NCBI RefSeq assembly: GCF_014653155.1
Contig: NZ_BNAF01000002.1
Location: forward strand, 62,001-126,000
Reading direction: 5' to 3'
DNA: 64,000 nucleotides
Source: Sphingobacterium griseoflavum
Lineage (GTDB): Bacteria; Bacteroidota; Bacteroidia; Sphingobacteriales; Sphingobacteriaceae
Numbering within the stretch: the first letter of the stretch is position 1; each line of letters opens with the position of its first letter. A model generated the notes under the pieces. It worked only from the letters and a program-made list of their open reading frames with translations, made no database searches and was not told the origin of the DNA. Below are positions 1 through 8,934 of this stretch, in pieces. The translations under genes and the position numbers were made by a program.

Positions 1-957
1 CAATTATCAGAACACCCTTGGGAATCTTTAGATACAGAGTTAGCAGTAGGTTCTAAAGTGAAAGGTAAGATCGTAACCGTTGCGGATTATGGTGCTTTCC
101 TAGAAATCATCCCTGGTGTTGAGGGCTTGATCCACGTTTCTGAAATGTCATGGTCACAAAACTTACGCTCACCGCAAGAGTTCTTGAAAGTTGGCGATGA
201 AATTGAGGCGGAAATCTTGACGTTGGATCGCGATGAACGTAAAATGAGCTTAGGTATCAAACAATTGACGCCTGATCCATGGAAAAACATCACAGAACGT
301 TACCCTGTAGGTTCTAAGCAGTCTGCTATCGTAAAAAACATGACTAACTTCGGTGTATTTGTCGAGTTGGAAGACGGTATAGACGGCTTGATCCACATCT
401 CTGACTTATCTTGGTCTAAGAAAATCAACCACCCTAACGAGTTCACTAAAGTTGGTGAAAAATTAGAAGTTGTGGTTCTTGAGCTTGATGAAGAGAACCG
501 TAAATTATCTTTGGGTCACAAGCAATTGGAAGAAAATCCTTGGGACACATTCGAGACCATCTTCACAGAGGGTTCCGTTCACGAAGGTACGGTGATTAAG
601 GTCGGCGACAAAGGTGATATCGTTGCTTTACAATATGGAGTTGAAGGCTTCTGTCCGAACAAACACTCCGTAAAAGAGGACGGTTCCGCATTGAAAGTTG
701 ATGAAGTTACAGAATTTAAAATCATCGAATTCAATAAAGAAAACAAACGTTTGGTCATTTCACACTCTCGTATTTGGGAAGATCAAAAAGCGGAAGCTCG
801 TATCGAAGAGTTCAATGCTCGTAAGAAAGAAGCTAAAGCTGCCAACTCAGCCGTGAAAAAAGTAAAAGACTCTGTCGAGAAATCTACTTTAGGTGATTTG
901 GATGTTCTTGCTCAGTTGAAAGAGCAGATGGAAGGTGACGAAAAAAAATCTAAATAA
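1..957 (+). CDS. rpsA: 30S ribosomal protein S1, C-terminal part (5' truncated by window edge)
   Basis: The frame is open from base 1, so the gene begins left of the window. Three S1/OB-fold RNA-binding repeats are visible. The first two carry the signatures GAFLEIIPGVEGLIHVSEMSW and FGVFVELEDGIDGLIHISDL and end in K(M/L)SLGxKQL, and the third is more divergent (IVALQYGVEGFCPNK). The tail is Lys/Glu-rich and probably disordered. In the 30S subunit, S1 binds mRNA leaders and helps initiation, which matters in Bacteroidota where Shine-Dalgarno motifs are scarce (family knowledge). A strong intrinsic terminator follows 25 bp after the stop, so this is the last gene of its transcript. Confidence 0.96.
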   Translation, partial: QLSEHPWESLDTELAVGSKVKGKIVTVADYGAFLEIIPGVEGLIHVSEMSWSQNLRSPQEFLKVGDEIEAEILTLDRDERKMSLGIKQLTPDPWKNITERYPVGSKQSAIVKNMTNFGVFVELEDGIDGLIHISDLSWSKKINHPNEFTKVGEKLEVVVLELDEENRKLSLGHKQLEENPWDTFETIFTEGSVHEGTVIKVGDKGDIVALQYGVEGFCPNKHSVKEDGSALKVDEVTEFKIIEFNKENKRLVISHSRIWEDQKAEARIEEFNARKKEAKAANSAVKKVKDSVEKSTLGDLDVLAQLKEQMEGDEKKSK

Positions 958-981
958 ATAAGATTTTAAAATACTTTTCTC

Positions 982-1012
982 AATCCCCAACCATAAGGTT
1001 GGGGATTTTTTA
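982..1012 (+). terminator. Intrinsic terminator of rpsA
   Basis: A perfect 11-bp stem (982-992 with 997-1007) closes a 4-nt ATAA loop and runs into a T-rich tail. It lies just downstream of the rpsA stop codon. Confidence 0.9.
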
Positions 1013-1139
1013 TTGTATTTTCACCAAAAATGCTAACGATTAACTACATTAAAGATGTAGGCTTGAGAAATTTTAACGAAATATTATCGGTTTGAGCTTG
1101 GTGTACCAAGCAAAGTAAGCCAATATTATACTTTCTTTT

Positions 1140-2021
1140 TTACTTTATTCTAGGTTCGGGTAAAGGCACATAACCATCGTCGTTGATCACTTTCGGAAAG
1201 CGATGGTTCCGCCAATCTTCTTTTGCCTGCTCGATCGTCGCTCTATCCGTAGCTACGAAGTTCCAGAAGATAAAACGTTCCTCGGGAAAAGGCTCTCCAC
1301 CAAAGATATAAACTGTTGTATCGGGCTTCATCGTGAACGAACAGAGGTGCGCATCCTTTGTTATCAGAATCTGTTTGGGGCCATAGGCATATCCCTGGTT
1401 TTCAATTTCTCCTTCCAAAATGTACAGGCCGCTTTCACCGAACAAATACGTACCGATATCGATCTTCTTTTCTTCTCTTGCCTTAATCTCGAGCATGTAA
1501 AGAGGCGAATAGACGGGTACTCCCGACTTGCGACCAAAGGCTTCGCCTGCGATTAATTTGTAGTGCACACCATTCTCTTCCCATGCTGGAATATCCTTCG
1601 CTTCTATATGGAAAAATTCTGGATCCATAAATTCAAGCGATTTGGGGAGCGCTACCCAAATCTGTAGACCATGCATAAACTTGTCCTGCTTACGTAAATA
1701 ATCGGGTGTACGTTCCGAGTGTGTTACTCCCTTTCCTCCCGTCATCCAATTGACAGCACCAGGTTTTATTTCGATTTCTGTACCCATACTGTCTCGGTGC
1801 ATAATGGCCCCGTCAAACAGGTAGGTTAAAGTGGACAGTCCAATATGTGGGTGCGGCGGAACATCTAGGTTCTCATAGTCCGCTAGGCAGGCAGGCCCCA
1901 TATGGTCGATAAACACGAAGGGGCCTATGGATCGTTTTTGACGAAAGGGCAACAAGCGACCTACTAAAAAATTACCGATATCAGCGGCTTTCTCCTCAAG
2001 GATAAAATCAATATTAGACAT
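1140..2021 (-). CDS. Pirin family protein (cupin)
   Basis: This 293-aa bicupin matches the pirin family. The N-terminal cupin has the metal ligands H57 and H59 (in HPHIGLSTLTY) and H101 and E103 (in GVTHSERTP), the same spacing as the iron ligands of human pirin. A C-terminal pirin domain follows (PVYSPLYMLEIKA, then GGEPFPEERF). Bacterial pirins are cytosolic metal-binding proteins, some with quercetin dioxygenase activity; the substrate here cannot be read from sequence. It lies downstream of gyrB on the same strand but is separated by a 13-bp hairpin terminator, so it probably has its own transcript. Confidence 0.9.
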   Translation of the reverse strand: MSNIDFILEEKAADIGNFLVGRLLPFRQKRSIGPFVFIDHMGPACLADYENLDVPPHPHIGLSTLTYLFDGAIMHRDSMGTEIEIKPGAVNWMTGGKGVTHSERTPDYLRKQDKFMHGLQIWVALPKSLEFMDPEFFHIEAKDIPAWEENGVHYKLIAGEAFGRKSGVPVYSPLYMLEIKAREEKKIDIGTYLFGESGLYILEGEIENQGYAYGPKQILITKDAHLCSFTMKPDTTVYIFGGEPFPEERFIFWNFVATDRATIEQAKEDWRNHRFPKVINDDGYVPLPEPRIK

Positions 2022-2054
2022 AACAATAGACGTTAAAACCTATACAATTTACAA

Positions 2055-2090
2055 ATAAAATTCCCAACCGTGAACGATTGGGAATTTTAT
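2055..2090. terminator. Terminator between gyrB and the pirin gene
   Basis: A perfect 13-bp inverted repeat (2055-2067 with 2078-2090) has a 10-nt loop. On the minus strand the stem ends in a run of T, as expected for termination of gyrB, whose stop codon is 27 bp upstream. Confidence 0.85.
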
Positions 2091-2116
2091 TAAATAATCA
2101 AAAAAATGGAGAAAAC

Positions 2117-4075
2117 TTAAACGTCTATTTTCGCATATCGTGCGTTCTTCTCAATAAATTCGCGCCGTGGAGCTACCTCATCGCCCATTAACATAGAAAA
2201 TATACGGTCGCATTCTGCGGCATTTTGTATGGTCACTTGGCGCAATGTGCGATGTTCTGGGTCCATAGTTGTTTGCCAAAGTTGCTCGGCATTCATTTCA
2301 CCTAGTCCTTTATAACGTTGCACGTTGACAGAATCTTCCTTGCCCGACCCTTTCAAACGCTGAATGGCGGCTATCCGTTGATCTTCGTTCCAAGCATACT
2401 CAAAATCTCGTCCTTTTTTCACCATATATAGCGGTGGAGTAGCGATATACACATAACCTTTTTCAATCAGCTCCTTCATGTAGCGGAAGTAGAACGTCAA
2501 AATTAAAGTCGCGATGTGCGAACCATCTACATCGGCATCCGTCATGATAACGATCTTATGGTAGCGTAATTTATCCAAATTGAGCGCTTTTGAATCTTCG
2601 GCTGTACCGACACTAACGCCCAGGGCCGTAAACATGTTCTTGATCTCTTCATTTTCATAGATCTTGTGTTCCATGGCTTTCTCCACATTCAAAATCTTAC
2701 CGCGCAACGGCATAATAGCTTGAAAGCGGCGATCCCGGCCCTGCTTGGCCGTTCCACCGGCGGAGTCTCCTTCGACAAAGAAAATTTCACATCTATCTGG
2801 ATCGTTATCCGAGCAATCGGCCAACTTGCCGGGCAAGCCAGAGCCGCCCATCACAGTTTTACGCTGCACCAATTCGCGTGCCTTACGTGCCGCTGCACGA
2901 GCCTGCGCGGCGATAACAACTTTCTGTACGATCGCCTTTGCTTCGCGGGGATTCTCTTCTAGATATATGCCCAAAATTTCACCCACAGCAATATCAACGG
3001 CGCCCATTACCTCGTTATTGCCCAGCTTCGTTTTTGTCTGCCCCTCAAACTGAGGTTCCGCAACCTTGACAGAAACCACGGCTGTCAAACCTTCTCGAAA
3101 ATCATCACCCGTGATATCAACCTTCAAGTTTTTCAACAAGCCCGACTTATCGGCATATGCCTTTAACGTGCGCGTTAAACCTCTACGAAATCCGGCTACA
3201 TGTGTACCACCTTCTATGGTATTGATATTGTTCACATAAGAATGGACATTCTCTGAATAGGTGTCGTTATACTGCAGCGCCAATTCTACAGGAATTCCCT
3301 GTTTGATCCCCTCTACATAAATCGGATCTGGAATCAATGGCTGGCGCGTACCATCCAAAAATTTAACAAATTCCTGTAGTCCGCCCTCAGAATAATAAAC
3401 ATCCGACTTAAAGGAACCATCTTCCAATACTTCGCGCTCGTCGGTGAGGGTAAGCCGTACACCTTTATTCAAGAAAGCAAGTTCCCGTAAGCGATTGGCT
3501 AATGTGTCGTAGTTGTAGATGGTGGTCATCGTGAATATCTCGGCATCGGGGCGGAAAGTCACCGTTGTTCCTGTAGTTTCACTTAACCCAATTTCCTTAA
3601 CATCGTACATCGGCTTTCCTTTCTCATATTCCTGTTGGAAGATCTTACCATCGCGTTGTACCACTGCCGATAGATGTGTAGAAAGAGCATTCACACATGA
3701 CACGCCGACCCCATGCAAACCACCTGAAACCTTATAGGTATCCTTATCAAACTTACCACCAGCGTGAAGCACAGTCATGACGAGCTCCAGTGCCGATTTA
3801 TTTTCTTTTTTATTGATCCCAGTAGGTATACCGCGACCATTATCGCTCACTGAAACAGAATTGTCCTCATGAATACGGACGAATATATCCGTACAGTAAC
3901 CCGCTACAGCCTCGTCAATCGAGTTGTCAACTACCTCGTAAACCAAATGGTGTAAACCTTTGACACCGGTATCCCCGATATACATAGAAGGTCTTTTACG
4001 CACTGCCTCTAATCCCTCTAAAACTTGGATATTGTCCGCTGAGTACGTCGAGATATTTTTATTTTCTTCGCTCAT
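2117..4075 (-). CDS. gyrB: DNA gyrase subunit B
   Basis: This 652-aa type IIA topoisomerase subunit supplies the ATPase for negative supercoiling. Signatures in order are LEAVRKRPSMYIGD (N-terminal GHKL strap), EVVDNSIDEA (Mg/ATP-binding Asn), DNGRGIP, GGLHGVGVSCVNALS, then the TOPRIM region with EGDSAGGTAKQGRDR and MTDADVDGSHI, and the C-terminal QRYKGLGEMN. The length is normal for Bacteroidota GyrB. ParE is the only close alternative; GyrB is preferred on length and general similarity. The gene is monocistronic: a terminator follows it and a divergent lipoprotein gene lies upstream. gyrA and dnaA are not in the window. Confidence 0.95.
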   Translation of the reverse strand: MSEENKNISTYSADNIQVLEGLEAVRKRPSMYIGDTGVKGLHHLVYEVVDNSIDEAVAGYCTDIFVRIHEDNSVSVSDNGRGIPTGINKKENKSALELVMTVLHAGGKFDKDTYKVSGGLHGVGVSCVNALSTHLSAVVQRDGKIFQQEYEKGKPMYDVKEIGLSETTGTTVTFRPDAEIFTMTTIYNYDTLANRLRELAFLNKGVRLTLTDEREVLEDGSFKSDVYYSEGGLQEFVKFLDGTRQPLIPDPIYVEGIKQGIPVELALQYNDTYSENVHSYVNNINTIEGGTHVAGFRRGLTRTLKAYADKSGLLKNLKVDITGDDFREGLTAVVSVKVAEPQFEGQTKTKLGNNEVMGAVDIAVGEILGIYLEENPREAKAIVQKVVIAAQARAAARKARELVQRKTVMGGSGLPGKLADCSDNDPDRCEIFFVEGDSAGGTAKQGRDRRFQAIMPLRGKILNVEKAMEHKIYENEEIKNMFTALGVSVGTAEDSKALNLDKLRYHKIVIMTDADVDGSHIATLILTFYFRYMKELIEKGYVYIATPPLYMVKKGRDFEYAWNEDQRIAAIQRLKGSGKEDSVNVQRYKGLGEMNAEQLWQTTMDPEHRTLRQVTIQNAAECDRIFSMLMGDEVAPRREFIEKNARYAKIDV

Positions 4076-4222
4076 GAAATGATATTAAAATGAGTACCGT
4101 TTAACATTCAAAAATACGATTTTTTTCGCTAAAAATCAAACTTTAGCACGATTCCAAAGCTTTAAAAAATGAGCAAAATAAACGTCAACAAACACCGATT
4201 TTTTTGAAGATTTGAACCCGGA

Positions 4223-4256
4223 ATTGGGAAAATCTAATTTTTTTATATTAGGTTTG
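4223..4256 (+). promoter_or_regulatory. Bacteroidota-type promoter for the OmpH-like gene
   Basis: TAGGTTTG at 4249-4256 matches the -7 consensus TAnnTTTG. ATTG at 4223-4226 is a weaker -33 box, 22 bp upstream. Expected transcription start is about 30 bp before the ATG at 4293. Confidence 0.6.
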
Positions 4257-4292
4257 CTTTTTGAAAATTTAAAACTTGAAAATTAGATTAGA

Positions 4293-4916
4293 ATGAATAA
4301 ACTATTTGCAACATTAACCAATGTATCCTTAGGCCTCGCGTTAGTGGTGGCAATCGTATCTTGTAACCAAGGTACAAAAACCGACCCGGTGGCAACCAAG
4401 GATTCAACCGCCACAAGCACCGCCACATCGACTAAAACAGAAAAAATCGTTTACATCAACTCGGACACTTTGTCAGAAAAATATGAGTATTTCAAGGATA
4501 TTCGGACAAAATTAGAGGCGAAGGTTAAGAAGGCTCAAAGCGATTTACAATCCAAAGGACAGGCATTCCAAAGAGAGGTTGCTGATTTCCAACAGAAGGC
4601 GGCCACGATGAGCGCATCTGAGCGTCAGGCAACTGAAGAAAAGTTATCCCGCAAACAGCAGGAGTTAGGCCGTCTAGACCAAAACGCATCCGCTTCTATA
4701 CAACAGGACGAATCTACGGAATTCAACAACGTCTATAACGCCATCACAGAGTACCTGAAGAAACATGCAGAAGATAATGGTTACACACTAGTACTTACCT
4801 ATTCCAAATCCAATCCTACTGTACTTTATGCCGACGCTAAACTGGATATTACAGCCGATGTTATTGACGCGCTGAACAAAGAGTATAAGGATAAAAAATC
4901 GAAAGAAAAAAAGTAG
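4293..4916 (+). CDS. OmpH/Skp family periplasmic chaperone-like lipoprotein
   Basis: This 207-aa protein has a lipoprotein signal peptide with lipobox ending AIVSC (Cys24), then a Thr/Ser/Lys-rich linker and an OmpH/Skp-like domain. That domain opens with KIVYINSDTL, has a long charged coiled coil (about residues 75-145, rich in K/Q/E) and ends with the conserved NGYTLVLTYSKSNPTVLYAD strand. Skp-type proteins hold unfolded outer-membrane proteins in the periplasm. A lipid anchor is common in Bacteroidota members. The gene is monocistronic, with its own promoter-like box and a terminator immediately after. Confidence 0.88.
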   Translation: MNKLFATLTNVSLGLALVVAIVSCNQGTKTDPVATKDSTATSTATSTKTEKIVYINSDTLSEKYEYFKDIRTKLEAKVKKAQSDLQSKGQAFQREVADFQQKAATMSASERQATEEKLSRKQQELGRLDQNASASIQQDESTEFNNVYNAITEYLKKHAEDNGYTLVLTYSKSNPTVLYADAKLDITADVIDALNKEYKDKKSKEKK

Positions 4917-4941
4917 CTTTTTCCAATAGCTTTAAGAAATC

Positions 4942-4978
4942 AAAAGGCTTCTCTAAAAACAGAGGGGCCTTTTATTTG
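4942..4978 (+). terminator. Intrinsic terminator of the OmpH-like gene
   Basis: A 13-bp stem (4942-4954 with 4961-4973, two G-U pairs on the plus strand) closes a 6-nt loop and is followed by a T-rich tail. Confidence 0.85.
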
Positions 4979-5028
4979 TTTTTCAACGATTTGATTGATA
5001 CATTGCGCCAAGTTTAATCAACGCGTAT

Positions 5029-5931
5029 ATGGTTAGGAACATATTGGAGGACGCAAGCTCAAAATTCACCTGGATCGATATACTCGAGCCGACCCTCGAA
5101 GATTTCGGTTCGTTGAAAGAAAAGTTTCATCTCCACGATTCTTCGATAAAAGACTGTTTGCAGGTGGGCCAATTACCTAAGATTGAAGAATTTGAGCACT
5201 ACTACTTTTTGATAATACGATCCATACCAAAAAAGTTCGACAATTTCTCCGACACATTAACCGAAATAACAGAGCGAGTATCCATCTTTTTTGGGGAAAA
5301 TTTTGTTATCACTGTCCATCGCGAGCCGGTGGATTACGTGGAAAAGTTGGCTATAAATTTTCCACTTGAAAAACTACATACCAGCAAGCTTTTTGTAAAT
5401 CATCTGACCTCGGAAGCTTTAAAAACTTTTGAAAATCTAGTGATAAACAAACTCAACAGGCAATTGGACAGCTATGAGGAGATGGTTTTCCTACATCAAC
5501 GAAGGAAAGATTTTTTACGCCAATTATATTATATCAAGCGGCAAATCGATCTCATTCGAATTATCCTCACGCTGTATAAGGATATCGTCGACCTACTTCA
5601 CCTCCGTGCGTTCAAGAACATCTATACGCAAGATCTCAAGGATATCTACGCTCGCTCATCCACCCTGTATCGCAATATTTCCGAAAATACCGCGCAGCTA
5701 TTATCTGTTTATTTCAATATAGAATCCAACCACACCAATGACATCATGCGTACACTAACCATATTTTCGGTTTTCTTTATGCCGCTGACCTTTATCGTGG
5801 GGGTATACGGCATGAACTTCGACCACATGCCCGAGTTAGCATGGTATTATGGCTACCCCGCGGTGATGCTTGGCATGGCCCTGTTGGCGTTAGTGATCTA
5901 TTACTGGTTCAAAAAGCGGAAGTGGTTATAA
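5029..5931 (+). CDS. corA: CorA-family magnesium/cobalt transporter
   Basis: This 300-aa protein has a large N-terminal cytoplasmic alpha/beta domain and a long helical region rich in charged residues. Two C-terminal membrane helices follow, about residues 240-260 and 272-292. The signature YGMNF (GMN at 261-263), the CorA selectivity-filter motif, lies directly after the first helix, and the C-terminus is basic (FKKRKWL), both standard for the family. It mediates Mg2+ (or Co2+/Ni2+) uptake as a pentamer. The next gene, tsaB, is convergent and only 6 bp away. Confidence 0.93.
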   Translation: MVRNILEDASSKFTWIDILEPTLEDFGSLKEKFHLHDSSIKDCLQVGQLPKIEEFEHYYFLIIRSIPKKFDNFSDTLTEITERVSIFFGENFVITVHREPVDYVEKLAINFPLEKLHTSKLFVNHLTSEALKTFENLVINKLNRQLDSYEEMVFLHQRRKDFLRQLYYIKRQIDLIRIILTLYKDIVDLLHLRAFKNIYTQDLKDIYARSSTLYRNISENTAQLLSVYFNIESNHTNDIMRTLTIFSVFFMPLTFIVGVYGMNFDHMPELAWYYGYPAVMLGMALLALVIYYWFKKRKWL

Positions 5932-5937
5932 CGGATT

Positions 5938-6639
5938 CTATCGCTTTTTAGGCGTAGTCGCAATAAAATCTTTGAGATAAAATGGTTCAAAATACACCGA
6001 ATCTTCAAATTGTTTCAAGCTATATTTCTCAAAGGCCAATCCCGATAGGAAATCTGCACTGTTGAGAAAACCTGGAACTACCTGAACCCATGGATTTTCC
6101 GTAAACAGGAGTGCCAGTTTATTTGCACCACTGCCAAAGAGCAGGAACTGCGCTTGACTTTTATCATCGGTGGCAAAGAAATCTGCATCGATTATACAAG
6201 CTTCCGTATCCCGAACCTTGACCTGCCCTTCCCTGTACTGTGCCATGTACACTTCCATGCGACGGGCGTCGATCATTGGAACCAGCATTTTGCCGACCAT
6301 CTGCATGGGATCCCGACGTGCAAAGCCGGCTACCATGGCATCAAGCGTATTGATAGCGATCAAAGGTATATCCAAGCCATAGCATAAACCTTTTGCCGTA
6401 GAAACTCCAATTCGTAAACCGGTATACGAGCCCGGACCCATACTCACTGCAACAGCGTCCAAATCAACCGATGAGATATCGGCATCGCGAAGGAGCTGGT
6501 CTATAAATACCGTTAAATGGCTTGCATGTAGATTCGGCAACTCGGCATCAATTGCAGCAATAGTCTTTCCGTTTTTGCTTATGGCAACGGAGCAGACCGG
6601 TGTTGCTGTCTCTATTTGTAATACATAGATATTGTTCAT
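5938..6639 (-). CDS. tsaB: tRNA threonylcarbamoyladenosine biosynthesis protein TsaB
   Basis: TsaB is the inactive ASKHA-fold partner of TsaD in making the t6A37 modification on ANN-decoding tRNAs. The sequence shows ILxIETATPVCSVAI at the N-terminus, then NLHASHLTVFIDQLL and the diagnostic MGPGSYTGLRIGVSTAKGL. I chose the ATG at 6639 (233 aa) because the family starts directly before this beta strand; an upstream in-frame ATG at 6669 would add ten atypical residues. It sits 7 bp after yidD and probably shares the rpmH-rnpA-yidD transcript. Confidence 0.93.
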   Translation of the reverse strand: MNNIYVLQIETATPVCSVAISKNGKTIAAIDAELPNLHASHLTVFIDQLLRDADISSVDLDAVAVSMGPGSYTGLRIGVSTAKGLCYGLDIPLIAINTLDAMVAGFARRDPMQMVGKMLVPMIDARRMEVYMAQYREGQVKVRDTEACIIDADFFATDDKSQAQFLLFGSGANKLALLFTENPWVQVVPGFLNSADFLSGLAFEKYSLKQFEDSVYFEPFYLKDFIATTPKKR

Positions 6640-6646
6640 AGCTAAA

Positions 6647-6901
6647 TTATGGCAGGGGGTCATGTCCATGCCCCCCCCATGGGTTACAGCGCACTATACG
6701 TCGAACGGCCATAAGTCCGCCTTTAAAAGGACCATACTTCAAAATGGCTTCTTTCCCGTATTGGGAACAAGTGGGCGTATATCGACAATTAGCACCTAGG
6801 AATGGGGAAATAAAAATCTGATAGAAACGAATGATCAATACGAACACGCTCTGCAGCGGCCATTTAACTATCCAAATCCAAAAAAACCTTACTACTTTCA
6901 T
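6647..6901 (-). CDS. yidD: Membrane protein insertion efficiency factor YidD
   Basis: This 84-aa protein is complete and typical. It has an amphipathic N-terminus, RFYQIFISPFLG, the signature CRYTPTCSQYGKEAI, then GGLMAVRRIVRCNPWG and a terminal HDPLP. YidD associates with the inner membrane and aids YidC-dependent insertion. Its start overlaps the 3' end of rnpA by 38 bp, the classical rnpA-yidD translational coupling. Confidence 0.95.
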   Translation of the reverse strand: MKVVRFFWIWIVKWPLQSVFVLIIRFYQIFISPFLGANCRYTPTCSQYGKEAILKYGPFKGGLMAVRRIVRCNPWGGHGHDPLP

Positions 6902-7277
6902 CTTTTAATTTATCCAATACCAATCCCATCCGTTGATGGAGCTGCACCGACGGCAACTTTTCCTTTCCAATGTATTGAAAAGCTACCAACAAATGTACGG
7001 AATGTTCATGGAGAAAACCGTAAAGACTCGACTTTTGAAGCCGATAGGCTTCCCGCATCCTACGTTTGATAAAGTTACGGTCGACCGCGCGCTTAAATCT
7101 TTTTTTCGAGACGGAAAGTATGCATTGCGCAGGTGGCCCGTCATTATCATGCTGGTTATTGGCAAGCAGAAAGACGATACGATAGGGGTATAATACAAAA
7201 GAAGAACCGTTATGGAAAAGACCGTCAATAAGTCTCTTGCTACATAGCCGTTCTTCTTTTGTAAATGTATAGCTCAT
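6864..7277 (-). CDS. rnpA: Ribonuclease P protein component
   Basis: This 137-aa basic protein carries the RNR signature RAVDRNFIKRRMREAYR, which binds the RNase P RNA, and an N-terminal FTKEERLCSKRLI typical of the family. It is the protein cofactor of the ribozyme that matures tRNA 5' ends. It lies 51 bp downstream of rpmH, in the conserved rpmH-rnpA-yidD order. dnaA, often adjacent in other phyla, is absent here. Confidence 0.95.
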   Translation of the reverse strand: MSYTFTKEERLCSKRLIDGLFHNGSSFVLYPYRIVFLLANNQHDNDGPPAQCILSVSKKRFKRAVDRNFIKRRMREAYRLQKSSLYGFLHEHSVHLLVAFQYIGKEKLPSVQLHQRMGLVLDKLKDESSKVFLDLDS

Positions 7278-7328
7278 CGTGACAAAACGCCGGCTCAGAG
7301 GCTCGGAGGAGTCACCGGCAATATCATA

Positions 7329-7487
7329 CTATCCTTTGTGACGGTATTCGTCTGATACGGTAAGGCGCTTTCTACCTTTTGCTCTACGGGAAGCTAATAC
7401 TCTTCTACCGTTAGCCGAACTCATACGTTCCTTAAATCCGTGCTTATTTCTTCTTTTTCTTTGCGAAGGCTGAAATGTTCTTTTCAT
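7329..7487 (-). CDS. rpmH: 50S ribosomal protein L34
   Basis: A 52-aa ORF reads [18 protein letters not shown]..., with [21 protein letters not shown] following, the unmistakable L34 sequence. The protein is extremely basic. The start ATG lies at 7485-7487 and the TAG stop at 7329-7331. It heads the rpmH-rnpA-yidD-tsaB set and has a strong Bacteroidota promoter 58 bp upstream. Confidence 0.97.
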   Translation of the reverse strand: MKRTFQPSQRKRRNKHGFKERMSSANGRRVLASRRAKGRKRLTVSDEYRHKG

Positions 7488-7544
7488 GACGCTATTATGC
7501 TTGTTTTATATTTTTTTGTTCAATCTGTCCCAGCAAGGGGAATG

Positions 7545-7576
7545 CAAAAGTACAGTTTCTTTGCGTAAGAAACAAA
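7545..7576 (-). promoter_or_regulatory. Strong Bacteroidota promoter for rpmH
   Basis: On the minus strand TTTG (7573-7576) is followed after exactly 20 nt by TACTTTTG (7545-7552), a full match to the -33 TTTG / -7 TAnnTTTG consensus of the primary sigma factor. It predicts a leader of about 50 nt before rpmH. Confidence 0.78.
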
Positions 7577-7667
7577 CAATCTTGCAAAATTTTCCATCAT
7601 CGCGAAAACAAGACCTCTCCCTTGTCTTCTTCAGCTTTTTGGCTAAAGGAATTGCTACCGTGGCTGC

Positions 7668-8075
7668 CTATTTATTGCGCAAGATGTCCCGTATCTCGGT
7701 CAATAGCACTTCTTCCTTCGAAGGTGCTGCTGGGGCGGCTGGCGCTGCTTCCTCTTTCTTCTTTAAAGAATTCAAGCCTTTAATAACTAAGAAAATACAG
7801 AACGCGACGATAATAAATTGAATGACTACATTGACAAAGGTTCCATAATTGATCGCCACCTCTGTTATCCCTGCGGCCTCGTCGGCTGGAGTGATGACGT
7901 ATTTCAAATTGCTAAAATCCACACCTCCTGTCAGGTAGCCAATAGGCGGCATAATAATATCGTTTACCAACGATGTCACAATCTTCCCAAAAGCACCGCC
8001 GATAACAACACCGACTGCCAGATCGACCACGCTACCGCGCATTGCAAATTCCTTAAACTCTTTAAAAAATCCCAT
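7668..8075 (-). CDS. mscL: Large-conductance mechanosensitive channel MscL
   Basis: This 135-aa protein has the N-terminal amphipathic helix ([14 protein letters not shown]). TM1 carries the gate sequence [18 protein letters not shown], then [10 protein letters not shown], a periplasmic loop, TM2 (about residues 75-98) and an Ala/Pro linker before the C-terminal helical bundle ([10 protein letters not shown]). It opens under membrane tension to release solutes on hypo-osmotic shock. It is upstream of rpmH on the same strand, but rpmH has its own promoter. A weak 5-bp hairpin followed by T residues on the minus strand (7605-7625) may terminate mscL. Confidence 0.95.
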   Translation of the reverse strand: MGFFKEFKEFAMRGSVVDLAVGVVIGGAFGKIVTSLVNDIIMPPIGYLTGGVDFSNLKYVITPADEAAGITEVAINYGTFVNVVIQFIIVAFCIFLVIKGLNSLKKKEEAAPAAPAAPSKEEVLLTEIRDILRNK

Positions 8076-8218
8076 AATGTATCATTTATAAGTTATCAAT
8101 AAACAAAGATGAAAATAATTTTAACAAAATCGAATCGTATTGTAGTTTTTCAGCTTCAAATTAAGTATTTTTTTGCGCCACAATACATCTATAAAACCGC
8201 TTTCATTGAGTTTTTTTA

Positions 8219-8226
8219 TATCTTTG
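8219..8226 (+). promoter_or_regulatory. Promoter -7 box for the LuxR-type regulator
   Basis: TATCTTTG matches TAnnTTTG, 61 bp before the chosen ATG. No good -33 TTTG is found at 19-21 bp spacing, so the site may need an activator or be weak. Confidence 0.45.
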
Positions 8227-8286
8227 TTAAAGGGCTGGATACATTTTTAGTTCACGCGCTTAGAAAATTAAACAGTGTCAAGTACG

Positions 8287-8934
8287 ATGAAAAAGATATT
8301 AATTGCCGATGATCATAGTATTGTTCGACTTGGTGCATCTTTTATTATAAAAGAGCTTATCTCCGATGCGATCATACTGCAAGCGGAAACGTATGATGAG
8401 GTTTATACGGAACTGAAGAAGGACGCTGTAGACTTACTGTTACTAGACATCAATATGCCAGGCGGCAACAACATCAAAATGGTAAAGGAAATCTTGGAAA
8501 TCCAACCACAGGTCAAGATTTTGATCTTTTCTTCTTATGAAGAAAACCTCTATGCCCTACGCTATATCAGCGCTGGGGCCAGCGGATATCTGCATAAGAA
8601 CACCGCGATGTCCGAGCTAAAAAATGCGATACAAAACATCATGAGCAGAGGCCGTTATATGTCTGAAGCCGTCAAGGAGTTATACATCCAAAAACTGACA
8701 ACAAGTAAATCGTCATTTGATGACAAAGACCAGTTGCGCAAGCTTTCTAACAGAGAGATGGATGTCGCCAAGCACCTCATCAAGGGCTTGGGGATTCTTG
8801 ATGTCGCAAATTTGATGGAATTGAGTTCTTCGACGGTTAGCACTTATAAAAGTAGAATATTTGAAAAACTTAATGTTACGAATTTGCCGGAATTGATTGA
8901 GTTATTCAAACTACACGATGAAGAGCAGCATTAG
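8287..8934 (+). CDS. NarL/FixJ-family response regulator (orphan)
   Basis: This 215-aa protein has a receiver domain (KKILIADDHSIVRLG; acidic pocket D8/D9; phospho-acceptor D54 in LLLLDINMPGG) and a C-terminal LuxR-type helix-turn-helix (LSNREMDVAKHLIKGLG, then LMELSSSTVSTYKSRIFEKL). I start at the ATG at 8287, where the first beta strand begins; a GTG 12 bp upstream is possible. No histidine kinase is adjacent, so the partner is unknown. The stop codon lies inside a 9-bp perfect hairpin shared with the convergent gene. Confidence 0.9.
   Translation: MKKILIADDHSIVRLGASFIIKELISDAIILQAETYDEVYTELKKDAVDLLLLDINMPGGNNIKMVKEILEIQPQVKILIFSSYEENLYALRYISAGASGYLHKNTAMSELKNAIQNIMSRGRYMSEAVKELYIQKLTTSKSSFDDKDQLRKLSNREMDVAKHLIKGLGILDVANLMELSSSTVSTYKSRIFEKLNVTNLPELIELFKLHDEEQH

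Noticed and set aside
1096..1111. GCTTGG/CCAAGC hairpin downstream of the pirin gene
   Set aside because: Only 6 bp, no T-tail; too weak to call a terminator.
7486..7821. Plus-strand open frame over the rpmH-mscL gap
   Set aside because: It is antisense to mscL and the rpmH promoter, with composition mirroring the real gene.
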